Positions 34,430 through 44,105 of a DNA stretch of 64,000 nucleotides are shown one piece after another (the stretch's first letter is position 1; the number at the start of each line of letters is the position of its first letter). The stretch comes from Roseibium aquae (GTDB lineage Bacteria > Pseudomonadota > Alphaproteobacteria > Rhizobiales > Stappiaceae): positions 1-64,000 of the forward strand of contig NZ_VXDC01000002.1 of assembly GCF_008711285.1 (NCBI RefSeq), given 5' to 3'. The position numbers and the translations under genes were made by a program. The notes beneath the pieces were generated by a model. It had not been told where the DNA came from. It saw only the letters and a list, made by a program, of their open reading frames with translations, and searched no databases.

Positions 34430-34502
34430 CAAAAACTCCCCCGGCTGTGTCCAGCCGGAGGAGCGTAGGCCATCGGGACGCGTTTTGGCAGGGGCAACGG
34501 CC

Positions 34503-35582
34503 TTACCGGACGTCCAAAAACCCGATGATCTGGCGCACGTCTTTCAAAACCGGCTCCGCAATGGCCGCCGCCTTCTCAGCACCGTCCTTGAGAACGGCGT
34601 CGATTTCCGCCGGATAACCCATCAAACGCCGCATTTCCTGGGTCATCGGCGCCAGCTTTTCGACGGCGAGATCGGACAGCGCCGGTTTGAAGGCGGAAAA
34701 CTGCTGCCCGCCATACGCGTTCAGGACCTCAGCCTTGGAGGAGCCTGCAAGGGCCGCGTAGATCCCGACAAGATTGTCCGCTTCCGGACGGCCCTCAAGC
34801 CCGTCAACCTCGCTTGGAAGGGCATCCGGATCGGTCTTGGCCTTCTTGATTTTTTTGGAAATCGTGTCTGCATCATCCTTGAGGTTGATGCGCGACAGAT
34901 CGGACGCGTCGGATTTGGACATCTTCTTGGTGCCATCGCGCAAGGACATGATCCGTGTTGCCGGACCGGCGATCATCGGCTCGGTCATCGGGAAATACAG
35001 CATTTCAGGCAGCTCGGGTGAGGGCGTCGGGTTCGGAACGCCGAGGCCAAGCTCCTTGATCCGGTCGGCAAAATCGTTGTTGAACTTGGCCGCGATGTCA
35101 CGGGTCAGCTCAAGATGCTGCTTTTGATCATCCCCCACCGGGACATGGGTTGCGCGGTAGGCCAGAATGTCGGCGGCCATCAGGTTCGGGTAGGCGAACA
35201 GGCCGACGGAGGCATTTTCCTTGTTCTTGCCCGCCTTTTCCTTGAACTGGGTCATGCGGTTGAGCCAGCCCATGCGCGCCACGCAATTGAACACCCAGGC
35301 CAGCTCCATGTGCTCGCGCACCTGGGACTGATTGAAGATGATCGAGCGCTTGGGATCGATCCCCGCCGCCATGTAGGCAGCGGTCACCTCCCGGGTGGCG
35401 TTCGTCAGTTCGGCGCGGCCCGGAAAACCGGCGGTGATCGCGTGGGCATCCACAACGCAGAAAATGGTCGGCATCTGGTCCTGCAGCGGGACCCAACGGG
35501 ACACCGCACCAAGATAGTTGCCGAGATGGAGATTGCCGGTGGGCTGGACGCCCGAAAAGACACGGGGCTGGAACGCCGTCAT
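34503..35582 (-). CDS. trpS: Tryptophanyl-tRNA synthetase TrpS
   Basis: Class I synthetase that charges tRNA-Trp. The 359 residues show the N-terminal [22 protein letters not shown] (containing the HIGH-equivalent HLGN) and the KMSKS loop ([10 protein letters not shown], near 213), with [15 protein letters not shown] between them. Length and motifs are normal. It is the last of glnD-murJ-trpS on the minus strand, an order conserved in many Rhizobiales; 103 bp separate it from murJ. Confidence 0.97.
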   Translation of the reverse strand: MTAFQPRVFSGVQPTGNLHLGNYLGAVSRWVPLQDQMPTIFCVVDAHAITAGFPGRAELTNATREVTAAYMAAGIDPKRSIIFNQSQVREHMELAWVFNCVARMGWLNRMTQFKEKAGKNKENASVGLFAYPNLMAADILAYRATHVPVGDDQKQHLELTRDIAAKFNNDFADRIKELGLGVPNPTPSPELPEMLYFPMTEPMIAGPATRIMSLRDGTKKMSKSDASDLSRINLKDDADTISKKIKKAKTDPDALPSEVDGLEGRPEADNLVGIYAALAGSSKAEVLNAYGGQQFSAFKPALSDLAVEKLAPMTQEMRRLMGYPAEIDAVLKDGAEKAAAIAEPVLKDVRQIIGFLDVR

Positions 35583-35643
35583 GACCTGTCCCTTTGTTGT
35601 GAAAGCCGGTTGGAAGGGCCCGTCCTGGGTGATTTCAAGGTGC

Positions 35644-35663
35644 GCCGGTCTTAAGGGACCGGC
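35644..35663 (-). other. Hairpin between murJ and trpS
   Basis: A 7-bp perfect stem (GCCGGTC / GACCGGC) with a 6-nt loop lies 22 bp after the murJ stop and 62 bp before the trpS start. There is no T-run in either direction, so it may be an RNA-stability or attenuation element rather than a plain terminator. Confidence 0.4.
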
Positions 35664-35685
35664 GGGCGGGTTGGCAAGGAGAAGA

Positions 35686-37272
35686 TTAGGTGTCGCCTTC
35701 GGCCGGCGGGACAGTGTTGCGGGTCTTCAACGCGCGCAAGTGACCCTTAAGGTCGCTCCCGCCGGTGACCTGAACGAAAACGGCGAAGGAAACCATGCCC
35801 AGCAGAACCAAAGCGCCCAGCGCCGCGATGCGCATGATCAGCCAGGCATCTGTCAAATAGGGCGACAGCGGAAGGGAGGCCACCTCCACCACGCCGCCCA
35901 TCAGCAGGCTGGCCAGGAGGATCAATCCGCATTTTCGCAACAGCCGGAGATCGGGCGAGAAATGTCCCCGCCGCCAAAGGACAAAGACGAGGAGACCGGT
36001 GTTCACCCAGCCGGCAATGGTGGTGGCCAGTGCGATGCCAACATGGCCGAGAAAAGGAAAGAAGGCGAGGGAAAGCGCGACGTTGACCACCATACCCACG
36101 ACCGCGAACACCATCGGGGTCTTGGTATCTTCGCGGGCGAAATAACCGGGCGAAAACACCTTGTTGAGCACAAAGGCCGGGAGACCGAAGGCAAAAGCCG
36201 CAAGGGCCGCCGCTGTCCCGATCACGGCCTTTTCGCCAAAAGCGCCGCGTTCGAACAGAACGGAAATGATCTCATTCGGCACCATCGCAAGCGCAACGGC
36301 CGAGGGCAGGGTCAAGACGAGGGAGAACTCAAGCGCGTTGTTCAAACTGCGCTGGTACTGATCGACTTGCCCGCTCCGCAGTTGGCGCGTCAGGCTCGGC
36401 AGAAGAACGACCCCGATCGCGATGCCAATCACGCCAAGCGGCAACTGATAAAGCCGGTCCGCGTAGTAGAGCATCGCGTTCGCGCCATCTTGAAACGAGG
36501 CGATGATGGTGCCCACGGCGACGTTGATTTGGGTGACGCCGCCCGCAATGACGCCGGGAATGCCCAGAGCCAACAGACGTTTGGCCGATTTTGTGTATTT
36601 CGGCCGAAAAACCGGGATCGAGAACCCCAGACGCCTGAGATCGATGACAACGACGCTGAGCTGCACAATGCCGCCTAACGTGACCCCCATCGTCAAAATT
36701 ACGCCAAGGGTCAATGTGTCTTGCACATCGAGAAATAAAACGCCGCCCAGGACAATGGTCATGACGACATTCAGCATGACCGGCGCGAGGGCCGCGGCCG
36801 CAAAACGCTGGTAGGTGTTCAAGATCCCGCCCACAAAGGCGAGCAGGGACATGAATATCAGATAGGGAAAGGCGATCCGGGCCATCAACACGGTCAGATC
36901 GAACTTCTCCGGACTGTCGGAAAAACCCGGCGCAAGAGCCCACACGACGAAGGGCATGAAGATCTGAGCAAGGGCGCTCACAGCAAGCAGGCAGAACAAG
37001 AGTGCAGACGCGATCTCTCCGGCAAATTGCCGGGCGCCTTTCTCTCCCTCTTCCTCCAACGCGCGGCCGAACAGTGGCACGAAGGCAGAATTGAACGCGC
37101 CTTCGGCAAAAAGCCGGCGGAACAAATTGGGTAGGCGGAAGGCGACGGCGAACGCATCGGCGACCGGTCCGGTTCCCACCGCCGCGGCCAGCAAAAGATC
37201 GCGGACAAAGCCCAAGATCCGGCTGGCCAGGGTGGCCCCGCCGACCGTTGCGACATTCCTCAAGAGACTCAT
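35686..37272 (-). CDS. murJ: Lipid II flippase MurJ (MviN)
   Basis: Moves lipid II across the inner membrane for peptidoglycan synthesis. The 528 residues form about 14 membrane helices. The N-terminal [46 protein letters not shown] and the central [19 protein letters not shown] are classic MviN motifs, including the conserved Arg residues of the central cavity. It lies 30 bp after glnD and is almost certainly cotranscribed with it. Confidence 0.97.
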   Translation of the reverse strand: MSLLRNVATVGGATLASRILGFVRDLLLAAAVGTGPVADAFAVAFRLPNLFRRLFAEGAFNSAFVPLFGRALEEEGEKGARQFAGEIASALLFCLLAVSALAQIFMPFVVWALAPGFSDSPEKFDLTVLMARIAFPYLIFMSLLAFVGGILNTYQRFAAAALAPVMLNVVMTIVLGGVLFLDVQDTLTLGVILTMGVTLGGIVQLSVVVIDLRRLGFSIPVFRPKYTKSAKRLLALGIPGVIAGGVTQINVAVGTIIASFQDGANAMLYYADRLYQLPLGVIGIAIGVVLLPSLTRQLRSGQVDQYQRSLNNALEFSLVLTLPSAVALAMVPNEIISVLFERGAFGEKAVIGTAAALAAFAFGLPAFVLNKVFSPGYFAREDTKTPMVFAVVGMVVNVALSLAFFPFLGHVGIALATTIAGWVNTGLLVFVLWRRGHFSPDLRLLRKCGLILLASLLMGGVVEVASLPLSPYLTDAWLIMRIAALGALVLLGMVSFAVFVQVTGGSDLKGHLRALKTRNTVPPAEGDT

Positions 37273-37302
37273 CGGCGCAAACCGTCCATTTCCGGGAGAT
37301 GC

Positions 37303-40149
37303 CTAGCCCGCGTGAAGGGTGATCTTTCGGGCCACAGGCGCGGCCGCACTCAAATCGATCTCACCGTCGACGGCTGCTTCCAGCCGGTCCCGGATGATTT
37401 CCTGGCGGCCGATATTCGAAATCTTTTGGCCCGTGAGATCGGTGACGTAAAACACGTCGACGACTTTCTCCCCGAAAGTCGAAATATGGGCCGATCCGAT
37501 GTTGAGATTGAGCGTGGAAATCGCCCGCGTAAGATCGAACAGGAGCCCGGGCCGGTCCAGGCCGGATACCTCCAGCACCGTATAATCATCCGACAGCGTG
37601 TTGTTGACGAGGACCTCGGCCGAGACCTTGAACGCTTTCATCCGGCCCTTGAGGGCGCCTTTCTTGGATGTGGTTTCCGGCAAACGCGCCTCACCGGTCA
37701 GGGCTTTTGCGATCAGGTCCGTGACCCGGTTTCCCCGGCGCAACTCATCATCATCATCCGGCAGCTCACGGCTGATGAAAATCGTATCCAGGGCAAATCC
37801 ATCCGTGGTCGTGTCGATATGAGCGTCGACAATATTGGCTCCGGTAGCAAAGCATGCCCCGGCGATCACCGACAGAAGGCGGGGATGGTCCGGGGCCAAC
37901 ACCGTCAGTTCCGTGACCGCCTCGAAGGCATGCGGCCTGACCTCGAAGGCCAGGCGGTCGCTGGCGAGATCGGCCTTGCGGATCAACTCCGCGTGGGCGA
38001 GACGGCGGTCGGCGGATACGCGCAGCCAGTAATGCGGATAATGGCGCTCGGCATAGGTGGCCCGCGCCGCTTCCGGCCAGTGATCCAGCCGATCCATCAG
38101 TTCCGTTTTTGCCCGCTCGATCGCCTGCCGGTGCGAGAGTTTGGAGTGCCCGCCCGTAAGGTGTGGCTCGGTTTCATAGTAGAGCGTGCGCAAGAGCTGC
38201 CCCTTCCAGCCATTGAACACGCCCGGCCCGACAGCCCGGATATCCGCCACCGTCAGAATGAGCAGCAACTTCAGACGTTCGAGCGATTGAACGATCCCGG
38301 CGAAATCCGTTATGGTCCGTTCATCCGACAGATCCCGGCTCTGGGCAATGGTGCTCATGTCCAGGTGATGCTCGATCAACCAGGCGACGGTGTCTGTTTC
38401 GGCATCCGACAGTCCAAACCTTGGACAAAGCTTGCGGGCAATGCGGGCACCGGCCATGGAATGGTCTTCCGGCCGCCCCTTCGCAATGTCGTGAAGAAAC
38501 ATCGCGACGTAAAGGACCCGGCGGTTTTGAAGGGTCAGGATCAGATCCGTCGACAGGGGATGATCCTCGCCCGACTCGCCCCGTTCGATTTCAGCCAGCA
38601 CGCCGATGGACCGGATGAGATGCTCGTCCACGGTGTAGTGGTGGTACATATTGAACTGCATCATTGCCACCACCTTGCCGAAATCCGGCACAAACCGGCC
38701 AAGAACGCCCGCCTCGTTCATCTTCCGGAGTGTTTTTTCGGGATTGTGGCGCGATGTCAGGATCGACAGAAAAAGCCGGTTCGCTTCCGCGTCAGACCGA
38801 AGTTTGGCATCGACCAGCTTGAGCGAGCGCCGGATCACCTTGGTCATCTGGGGATGCAGATAGTAGCCGTTCTTGTCGGCGATCTGAAACGCGCGGAGAA
38901 GATTGGCCGGGTCATCCTCGAACACCGTTTCGGATGCAATGTTGAGGCGATTGTTCTCAACCAGAAAACCGGGAGCGCCATCCACGGGTTTGGCCGGGCC
39001 AGGTGTCCTTCCGAACCGGAACCGGCGGACGAAACGTGTCAGCCCGTTGCCTTCCGGTTCCTTGACATGCTGATCCTCCAGGGCGGCACACAAGATACGG
39101 GTCAGATCGCCAATATCCTTGGCGACGAGAAAATAATGCTTCATGAAGCGTTCGACATCGCGCATTCCGGGATGCTGCGTGTAGCCCAGACGAATTGCGA
39201 TTTCCCGCTGGACATCGAAAGACAAACGCTCTTCGGGCCGGCCGGTGAGGAAATGCAAATGACACCGCACTGCCCATAGAAAGTCCTCGGACTTGACCAT
39301 CCGGTTGTATTCCGCGCGTGAAAGGACCCCGCGCTTGACCAGCTCCGACTGACTGCGTACCCGGTAGTGGTACTTTGCGATCCAGAACAGCGTGTTCAGA
39401 TCACGCAGGCCGCCCTTGCCCTCCTTGATATTGGGCTCGACCAGGTAGCGCGACGTGCCCTGGCGCTTATGCCGCTGATCCCGTTCCTTGAGCTTTGCGG
39501 CGATGAACTCGGAGCTCGTATTCTTGACGACCTCTTCGTCGAAGCGTTCCACAAGCTCGGCCGCGAGCGCCTCGTCGCCCCAGATGTATCGCGCTTCCAG
39601 GACGGCGGTGCGGATCGTCATGTCCGACCGGCCCAGCCGGATGCATTCGTCGATTGTCCGGGTCGCATGACCAACCTTCAGACCCAGATCCCACAGCATG
39701 TAGAGGATGTATTCGACCACCTGCTCACCCCAGGCGGTCTGCTTGTAGGGAAGAACGAACAAGAGATCGACATCGGACCCGGGCGCGAGCGTGCCGCGGC
39801 CATAGCCGCCCACAGCGACGACGGACATGCGCTCTGCCGCGGAAGGATTCTCGATCCGATAAACGTGAAAATAGGCAAAATCGTAGATGATGCGGATGAG
39901 TTCATCCTGCAGGTGGGACAGCCGCTGAGCACACACCAGACCCCGTCCATCCTCCATGAGGCGGCGGCGCGTCTCATCACGCGCGGCGGTCATGGTCTTT
40001 TTCAGTTCGGCCAGCACCATGGTCCGGATCTTGAGATCGGACCCGTCACCGCCGGTGTTGCGCGTCAACGCTGTCAGGCGTTCGCGCACGTCGGCGGACT
40101 CAATTAGCCCGTTCAAGTCTTCATCCTGTGGTTTCATGGCGTGTGTCAT
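37303..40149 (-). CDS. glnD: [Protein-PII] uridylyltransferase / uridylyl-removing enzyme GlnD
   Basis: Master nitrogen sensor: it uridylylates PII when glutamine is low and removes UMP when glutamine is high. The protein has 948 residues from the ATG at 40149. In order it shows the nucleotidyltransferase motif GGYGRGTLAPGSDVDLLF (near 115-132), an HD domain with HDIAKGRPEDHS (near 540), and two C-terminal ACT domains (TELTVLAPDHPRLLSVIAGA near 760 and VLEVSGLDRPGLLFDLTRAI near 870). A TTG two codons upstream and an ATG at 40137 are other possible starts. It leads the glnD-murJ(-trpS) unit. Confidence 0.96.
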   Translation of the reverse strand: MTHAMKPQDEDLNGLIESADVRERLTALTRNTGGDGSDLKIRTMVLAELKKTMTAARDETRRRLMEDGRGLVCAQRLSHLQDELIRIIYDFAYFHVYRIENPSAAERMSVVAVGGYGRGTLAPGSDVDLLFVLPYKQTAWGEQVVEYILYMLWDLGLKVGHATRTIDECIRLGRSDMTIRTAVLEARYIWGDEALAAELVERFDEEVVKNTSSEFIAAKLKERDQRHKRQGTSRYLVEPNIKEGKGGLRDLNTLFWIAKYHYRVRSQSELVKRGVLSRAEYNRMVKSEDFLWAVRCHLHFLTGRPEERLSFDVQREIAIRLGYTQHPGMRDVERFMKHYFLVAKDIGDLTRILCAALEDQHVKEPEGNGLTRFVRRFRFGRTPGPAKPVDGAPGFLVENNRLNIASETVFEDDPANLLRAFQIADKNGYYLHPQMTKVIRRSLKLVDAKLRSDAEANRLFLSILTSRHNPEKTLRKMNEAGVLGRFVPDFGKVVAMMQFNMYHHYTVDEHLIRSIGVLAEIERGESGEDHPLSTDLILTLQNRRVLYVAMFLHDIAKGRPEDHSMAGARIARKLCPRFGLSDAETDTVAWLIEHHLDMSTIAQSRDLSDERTITDFAGIVQSLERLKLLLILTVADIRAVGPGVFNGWKGQLLRTLYYETEPHLTGGHSKLSHRQAIERAKTELMDRLDHWPEAARATYAERHYPHYWLRVSADRRLAHAELIRKADLASDRLAFEVRPHAFEAVTELTVLAPDHPRLLSVIAGACFATGANIVDAHIDTTTDGFALDTIFISRELPDDDDELRRGNRVTDLIAKALTGEARLPETTSKKGALKGRMKAFKVSAEVLVNNTLSDDYTVLEVSGLDRPGLLFDLTRAISTLNLNIGSAHISTFGEKVVDVFYVTDLTGQKISNIGRQEIIRDRLEAAVDGEIDLSAAAPVARKITLHAG

Positions 40150-40269
40150 GGGCAAGAGCCAATCGATGCGGTTTTGGTCAGGTGAATAGACATAGCCATC
40201 GGGTCATAATGGCCGGTAAAGAGCGGAAGCGGCAATGCGGTCAAGGACCCGGCATCGCGGTTTCGCGAT

Positions 40270-40641
40270 CTACACGCCATCCTTTGCACAAACCACACGC
40301 AATTGATGCAGTAAATGCCCGAGCGAGTCCGGCGACAAACCGCCGATCTTCTGCGCCAGCTGGTTGGCAAGTTCCGTCGCCTTGGGATCCATTCCGGCCG
40401 TGTCGATGCTGACCTTGGGATCGGACAATTCTGCAAGCCGCTGGATTTCTTCGGCTTCGTCCCAAATGACATTGAAATAAGCGATGATGCGCTGAACGAG
40501 AAACCAGGTCGGCTTCCCGCGCTTTCCGTGTTCCAGCGCGGACAAGTAGGCACTGGACACCGACAAGGCATGCGCCATTTCCTTGAGTGAAACCCCTTGT
40601 TTCGCTCGCAATTCCCGTATTTTCGCTCCAAGCGGTGTCAC
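40270..40641 (-). CDS. XRE-family helix-turn-helix regulator at the end of the Smr operon
   Basis: A 123-residue Cro/CI-type protein. Residues 6-60 form the HTH (LGAKIRELRAKQGVSLKEMAHALSVSSAYLSALEHGKRGKP); the rest is a helical tail, probably for dimerisation. It starts 3 bp after the Smr stop, as the last gene of Tim44-mltA-Smr-HTH. A short hairpin (ATCGCG / CGCGAT, 40254-40269) directly follows its stop codon, without a T-run. The target is unknown; autoregulation of the operon is one possibility. The remaining 40156-40253 holds nothing recognisable. Confidence 0.88.
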   Translation of the reverse strand: MTPLGAKIRELRAKQGVSLKEMAHALSVSSAYLSALEHGKRGKPTWFLVQRIIAYFNVIWDEAEEIQRLAELSDPKVSIDTAGMDPKATELANQLAQKIGGLSPDSLGHLLHQLRVVCAKDGV

Positions 40642-40644
40642 GGC

Positions 40645-41214
40645 TTACCTTTTCCTGCGTATCCTGACATAGAGCGCGCCGGCCCCGCCGTGGCTGGCAT
40701 GCGCCTGCTCGTAACCCACAACAACGTGTCGCATATCTGGCATGGCAAGCCATTGCGGCACAACCCGGCGCAACACGCCGCGTTCATCCATGAACCCGTC
40801 ACCGCCCTTGCCGGTGATTACAAGCACCAGCTTGTGGCCACGCGCCTGGGAACGATACAAGAACGCGCGCAGATTTCCATGCGCCTGGTGTTGCGTGAGA
40901 CCGTGGAGATCGATGCGCCCATCGATCGTTTTCGCGCCGCGCACCACTTTCCGCCGATAGCGGTGTTCCAACTGGTGAAGCGGCGGGAGAGGAGCGGCCT
41001 CCGCAGACTTGGGCGGCGGGCGCATGCTTGTCTCGGGCTTCGCTGTCTTCGCGGATTGGTCTTCCAGGGCCGGCTGGTCCGTCACATCATCGAGATCCTG
41101 CTCCAGCATCTTGTGCTCGGCATGCAAGGGCGTGAGTGTTTTGGTCACCCGGGTCCAAAGATCCCGATCCTCGGGCGAAAGGGTGCCGCGGTTTTTCCGC
41201 CCGCGTGTGCTCAT
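40645..41214 (-). CDS. Smr/MutS2-type domain protein
   Basis: A 189-residue protein: a charged, low-complexity N-terminal half (about 1-95) and a C-terminal Smr domain with the hallmark IDLHGLTQHQAHGNLRAFLYRSQARGHKLVLVITGKGG, followed by VLRRVVPQWL and GGAGALYVRIRRKR. Smr domains can nick DNA or cleave RNA; the DLHG and TGKG motifs needed are both present. Its start overlaps the mltA stop by 4 bp. The gene order (Tim44-like, mltA, Smr) is typical of Rhizobiales. Confidence 0.92.
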   Translation of the reverse strand: MSTRGRKNRGTLSPEDRDLWTRVTKTLTPLHAEHKMLEQDLDDVTDQPALEDQSAKTAKPETSMRPPPKSAEAAPLPPLHQLEHRYRRKVVRGAKTIDGRIDLHGLTQHQAHGNLRAFLYRSQARGHKLVLVITGKGGDGFMDERGVLRRVVPQWLAMPDMRHVVVGYEQAHASHGGAGALYVRIRRKR

Positions 41215-42473
41215 CGTCCCGCTGACCCCAACCCGCCAAGACCGGCTGCCGCCGCGTTGGGGACAAGCAGGACCATATTCCCCGCATGGCGGATTTCGCC
41301 GGCTATCCGCCCGGCATCCATGCCCGAGCCGACGAAAAGGTCGCCGCGTCCGGCTCCGCGGATCGCAGATCCCGTGTCATCGGCGACCAGAAGGCGGGCG
41401 AATGTGCGGGCGGAGCCGTCCAACTCATCGAGGTCTTGTGACGTTACGAAAACCGGAAAACCATAAGGAATGTGGGCCGGGTCGATCGCAAGGCTTCGTC
41501 CCGCCTTCAACGGCAAACCGGCCGCCCCGATCGGACCGTCCCGCGCCTCGTCGATCTCTACTGTTCGGAAAAAGATGAAGGAGCGGTTTTCGCGGAACAG
41601 AGCGTCCCTTTGGCCAGGATTTTTCTCAAGCCACGCACGCAGACCGCTCATGGTCAGTTCCTCCGGCGTGCCCTCGCCCCGGCGCACCAGAACGCGGGCG
41701 ATCGAGCTGTAGGGATGACCTGTCTTGCCCGCATAGCCCACCCTCAAAACCGAGCCGTCATCGAGACGCAGACGGGTCGATCCCTGGACATGAACGAAGA
41801 AGGCATCGACCGGGTCGCGCAGCCACACCAGTTCCAGGTTTTCCGCGTCCAGCGCTCCGGCCATGATGGCGCCGCGATCGGGAAGCGGAACGAGACCATC
41901 CGGCGTCAGCCGCCCATGGCTGAGCTCCGCTGACCAGCCCTTGGGGCGGTTGGCGGCCGTTACGGCGGTCAGACCGGCCGGCGGCGCCAGAAGCGGATAT
42001 CGGTAAGGGCCGGCCTTGTGCCGGGAAGCGGGCAGTTCGGGTTCGAAATACCCGGTCAGAAAAGCGGACCGGGCCAGCCGATACGGCGTGAAATGGGCCT
42101 CGAAAAACCGGCGCGCCTCATCTTGTGACGCCGATATGCGGGCCGCACCTTCGCGGGCTGCCTCGCAAGTTGCCGCGGGCACATCGTTCTTGATGCCTGA
42201 ACCTCGCGCGCCCGGTTGACAAAACCGGAAAAATGCATCGAAGGCGGCACGGTGATCATCCCGTGACCATCCGGGCAGGGCTGAGAAATCCGTTTTCAGC
42301 AGCCCTTGATTTTGCGTCACTCCGTCTTGAGCCATACCGGCAGCCCCTGTCGAGATGGCAGCGAACGGCCCGGCACCGGCGCAGAAAAAGGCAGCCGCAA
42401 GGGCTGCCTTGATTGAGAGCGGAGCCAGGCTGAACATCGATCCGCGCCGGCGGGCATGGCGCCTGACGTTCAT
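41211..42473 (-). CDS. mltA: Membrane-bound lytic murein transglycosylase A (MltA)
   Basis: Cleaves glycan strands with formation of 1,6-anhydro-muramyl ends during wall turnover. The 420-residue protein starts with a basic segment and hydrophobic stretch (signal or anchor, about 15-45). The catalytic part carries FLTGYFEPELPASR (MltA domain) and, near the C-terminus, the 3D domain LLVADDTGSAIRGAGRGDLFVGSG with the catalytic Asp. No lipobox Cys is visible, unlike E. coli MltA. It overlaps both neighbours by 4 bp. Confidence 0.94.
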   Translation of the reverse strand: MNVRRHARRRGSMFSLAPLSIKAALAAAFFCAGAGPFAAISTGAAGMAQDGVTQNQGLLKTDFSALPGWSRDDHRAAFDAFFRFCQPGARGSGIKNDVPAATCEAAREGAARISASQDEARRFFEAHFTPYRLARSAFLTGYFEPELPASRHKAGPYRYPLLAPPAGLTAVTAANRPKGWSAELSHGRLTPDGLVPLPDRGAIMAGALDAENLELVWLRDPVDAFFVHVQGSTRLRLDDGSVLRVGYAGKTGHPYSSIARVLVRRGEGTPEELTMSGLRAWLEKNPGQRDALFRENRSFIFFRTVEIDEARDGPIGAAGLPLKAGRSLAIDPAHIPYGFPVFVTSQDLDELDGSARTFARLLVADDTGSAIRGAGRGDLFVGSGMDAGRIAGEIRHAGNMVLLVPNAAAAGLGGLGSAGR

Positions 42474-43201
42474 TCGGCGGATTCGGTTGCCACCAGCTTC
42501 CAGTTCGGATCGCGCGAGCTTGTGTCACGGGCAAAGGTCCACACATCCACGACCTCGGCCACCTTGTTCGGGTCGCCATCGACCACGTTGCCATCCTTGT
42601 CGCGGGTCGCGGAAATCAGCTGGCTTTGAACCTTGACGGTGACCTGCGCGACATCGTTTTTCAGCGCCGCTTCAACGATTTCCGCCTTATCGATCCCGAC
42701 AAATGTGGAATCGATGGTCTCGCCGCGCGCTTCGCGTTCCTCGATTGCCGCCACAAATCCGTCATAGACTTCCTTCGACAACAGCTGCTTCAGCGTCTTC
42801 CGGTCACCTTCCGCGAAACTCATTACGATCATTTCGTAAGCGGCCTTCGCCCCTTGAACGAACTCCTCCGGCTCGAACGTGCGGTCGGCGGACAAAATCT
42901 GTTTCAGCGCTTCGTTCAACGCCGTGCCGGCCGGAGCCATCTTGTCGATAACAACGCTGCCGCCTTCTCCATGATCGCCGGATATGTCATCCCGTCCCGC
43001 GCCTGGCAGGGAGACGACATTGTCGCCATTTCCAGCCTGATCACGGCCAGCCTGATCGCGCCGCTGTTCGGGCTTCGAATAGGGGTCAAACGGCGGACGT
43101 TCGTTACCGGTGCGCTTTCCCAGGACAGATCTCAACCGGAAGATAATGAACACTGCCAAGGCCAGGAAAATGATGTTGTATATGTCGAAGAGTTCGTTCA
43201 T
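42470..43201 (-). CDS. Tim44/TimA-domain protein
   Basis: A 243-residue protein with one N-terminal membrane helix (IYNIIFLALAVFIIFRLRSVLG, residues 8-29), a low-complexity acidic linker and a C-terminal Tim44-like domain (FVQGAKAAYEMIVMSFAEGDRKTLKQLLSKEVYDGF). Alphaproteobacterial homologs (TimA) resemble the mitochondrial import subunit Tim44 and seem to act on membrane proteins at the inner membrane. It is the first gene of the Tim44-mltA-Smr-HTH unit and is divergent from fxsA. Confidence 0.92.
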   Translation of the reverse strand: MNELFDIYNIIFLALAVFIIFRLRSVLGKRTGNERPPFDPYSKPEQRRDQAGRDQAGNGDNVVSLPGAGRDDISGDHGEGGSVVIDKMAPAGTALNEALKQILSADRTFEPEEFVQGAKAAYEMIVMSFAEGDRKTLKQLLSKEVYDGFVAAIEEREARGETIDSTFVGIDKAEIVEAALKNDVAQVTVKVQSQLISATRDKDGNVVDGDPNKVAEVVDVWTFARDTSSRDPNWKLVATESAE

Positions 43202-43440
43202 CTCGTTGTTACCGGCTCATTCGTCGTGGCGGTTTGGCGGATTTCAGCGTAAACAGAAAACAAATCCCGGCCCTGAACCGCGTGGTCCTGCTGCATATGT
43301 AGTGGCTCTTGAACCAGCATCCAGAGCCAAGAGCAAGCCGGTTTTTTTGATCGGTCCGCTTTCAAAAGGTCCCGAGGGTCGAAATCGGAACCCAACACCC
43401 TTACCTTGAAGCCAACACACTAACAGACGCCGGGGCCATT

Positions 43441-43944
43441 GTGGGACTTTATATTGTTGCCGCCATCATCCTTCTACCACTCATCGAGATCGCCGTCTTC
43501 ATCGCGGTCGGAGATGCGATCGGCATATTGCCGACCGTTCTTCTGACCGTGCTCACCGCCGTGGCGGGCACGTTCATGCTGCGTCAGCAAGGTTTGTCCC
43601 TTGTCACGCGCATGCAAAGTGAACTCCAGGCAGGGCTTGTTCCGGAAACGGACATGCTGCACGGGGCCATGATCGTGCTCGCGAGCATCCTCTTGCTCAT
43701 TCCCGGATTCGTGACCGATGCGATCGGGCTTCTGCTGTTCATTCCGCCGGTTCGGGGCGCCCTGGCGCGTTTCATCGTATCGCGCGTCAATGTTACGGTC
43801 GTGCAAACCGGACGGCGTGGCCAGCCCGGCGTGGTCGATCTGGACGAGGAAGACTGGGCGGAAAAAACGGCCTCCAATCCTGACGGCGGCCCCAAACGCA
43901 TCAGTCCCTGGGCAGATGACGATACACCGGAGCGGCAAGGCTGA
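43441..43944 (+). CDS. fxsA: FxsA family membrane protein
   Basis: A 167-residue inner-membrane protein with about four membrane segments in the first 105 residues (YIVAAIILLPLIEIAVFIAVGD, IGILPTVLLTVLTAVAG, MIVLASILLLIPGFVTDAIGLLLFIPPVR) and an acidic cytoplasmic tail. The E. coli FxsA affects phage exclusion, but its physiological role is unclear. The start is a GTG. In many relatives secB lies next to this gene; here it does not. The 239 bp between it and the Tim44 gene hold the divergent promoters but no further gene. Confidence 0.92.
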   Translation: MGLYIVAAIILLPLIEIAVFIAVGDAIGILPTVLLTVLTAVAGTFMLRQQGLSLVTRMQSELQAGLVPETDMLHGAMIVLASILLLIPGFVTDAIGLLLFIPPVRGALARFIVSRVNVTVVQTGRRGQPGVVDLDEEDWAEKTASNPDGGPKRISPWADDDTPERQG

Positions 43945-44045
43945 CGCATGTGACGCCCGAACCCGCCTTGTCGGCAGCGCGCGCGGCGGATTGTGATCAA
44001 GCGCTTGTGAAAGCGGTCTTCGAAATCGTGACGACAGATGCCGGC

Positions 44046-44090
44046 GGCGTTAACGCCTCCTCAGTTTTGACGGTGTAAATTACCGGTAAT
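44046..44090. promoter_or_regulatory. Two perfect palindromes upstream of the acyltransferase gene
   Basis: GGCGTTAACGCC (44046-44057) and ATTACCGGTAAT (44079-44090), each 12 bp and perfect, lie 49-60 and 16-27 bp before the acyltransferase start codon. A TTGACG (44067-44072) between them could be a -35 box. They may be operator sites; nothing identifies the regulator. Confidence 0.4.
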
Positions 44091-44105
44091 CATCGGGAGA
44101 GCGGA

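Noticed and set aside
35644..35663. murJ-trpS hairpin considered as a terminator
   Set aside because: No T-run follows the stem on the minus strand.
37312..39279. A 655-codon open frame on the plus strand
   Set aside because: It lies wholly antisense to glnD, has no recognisable domain and no good ribosome site; long antisense frames are common at this GC content.
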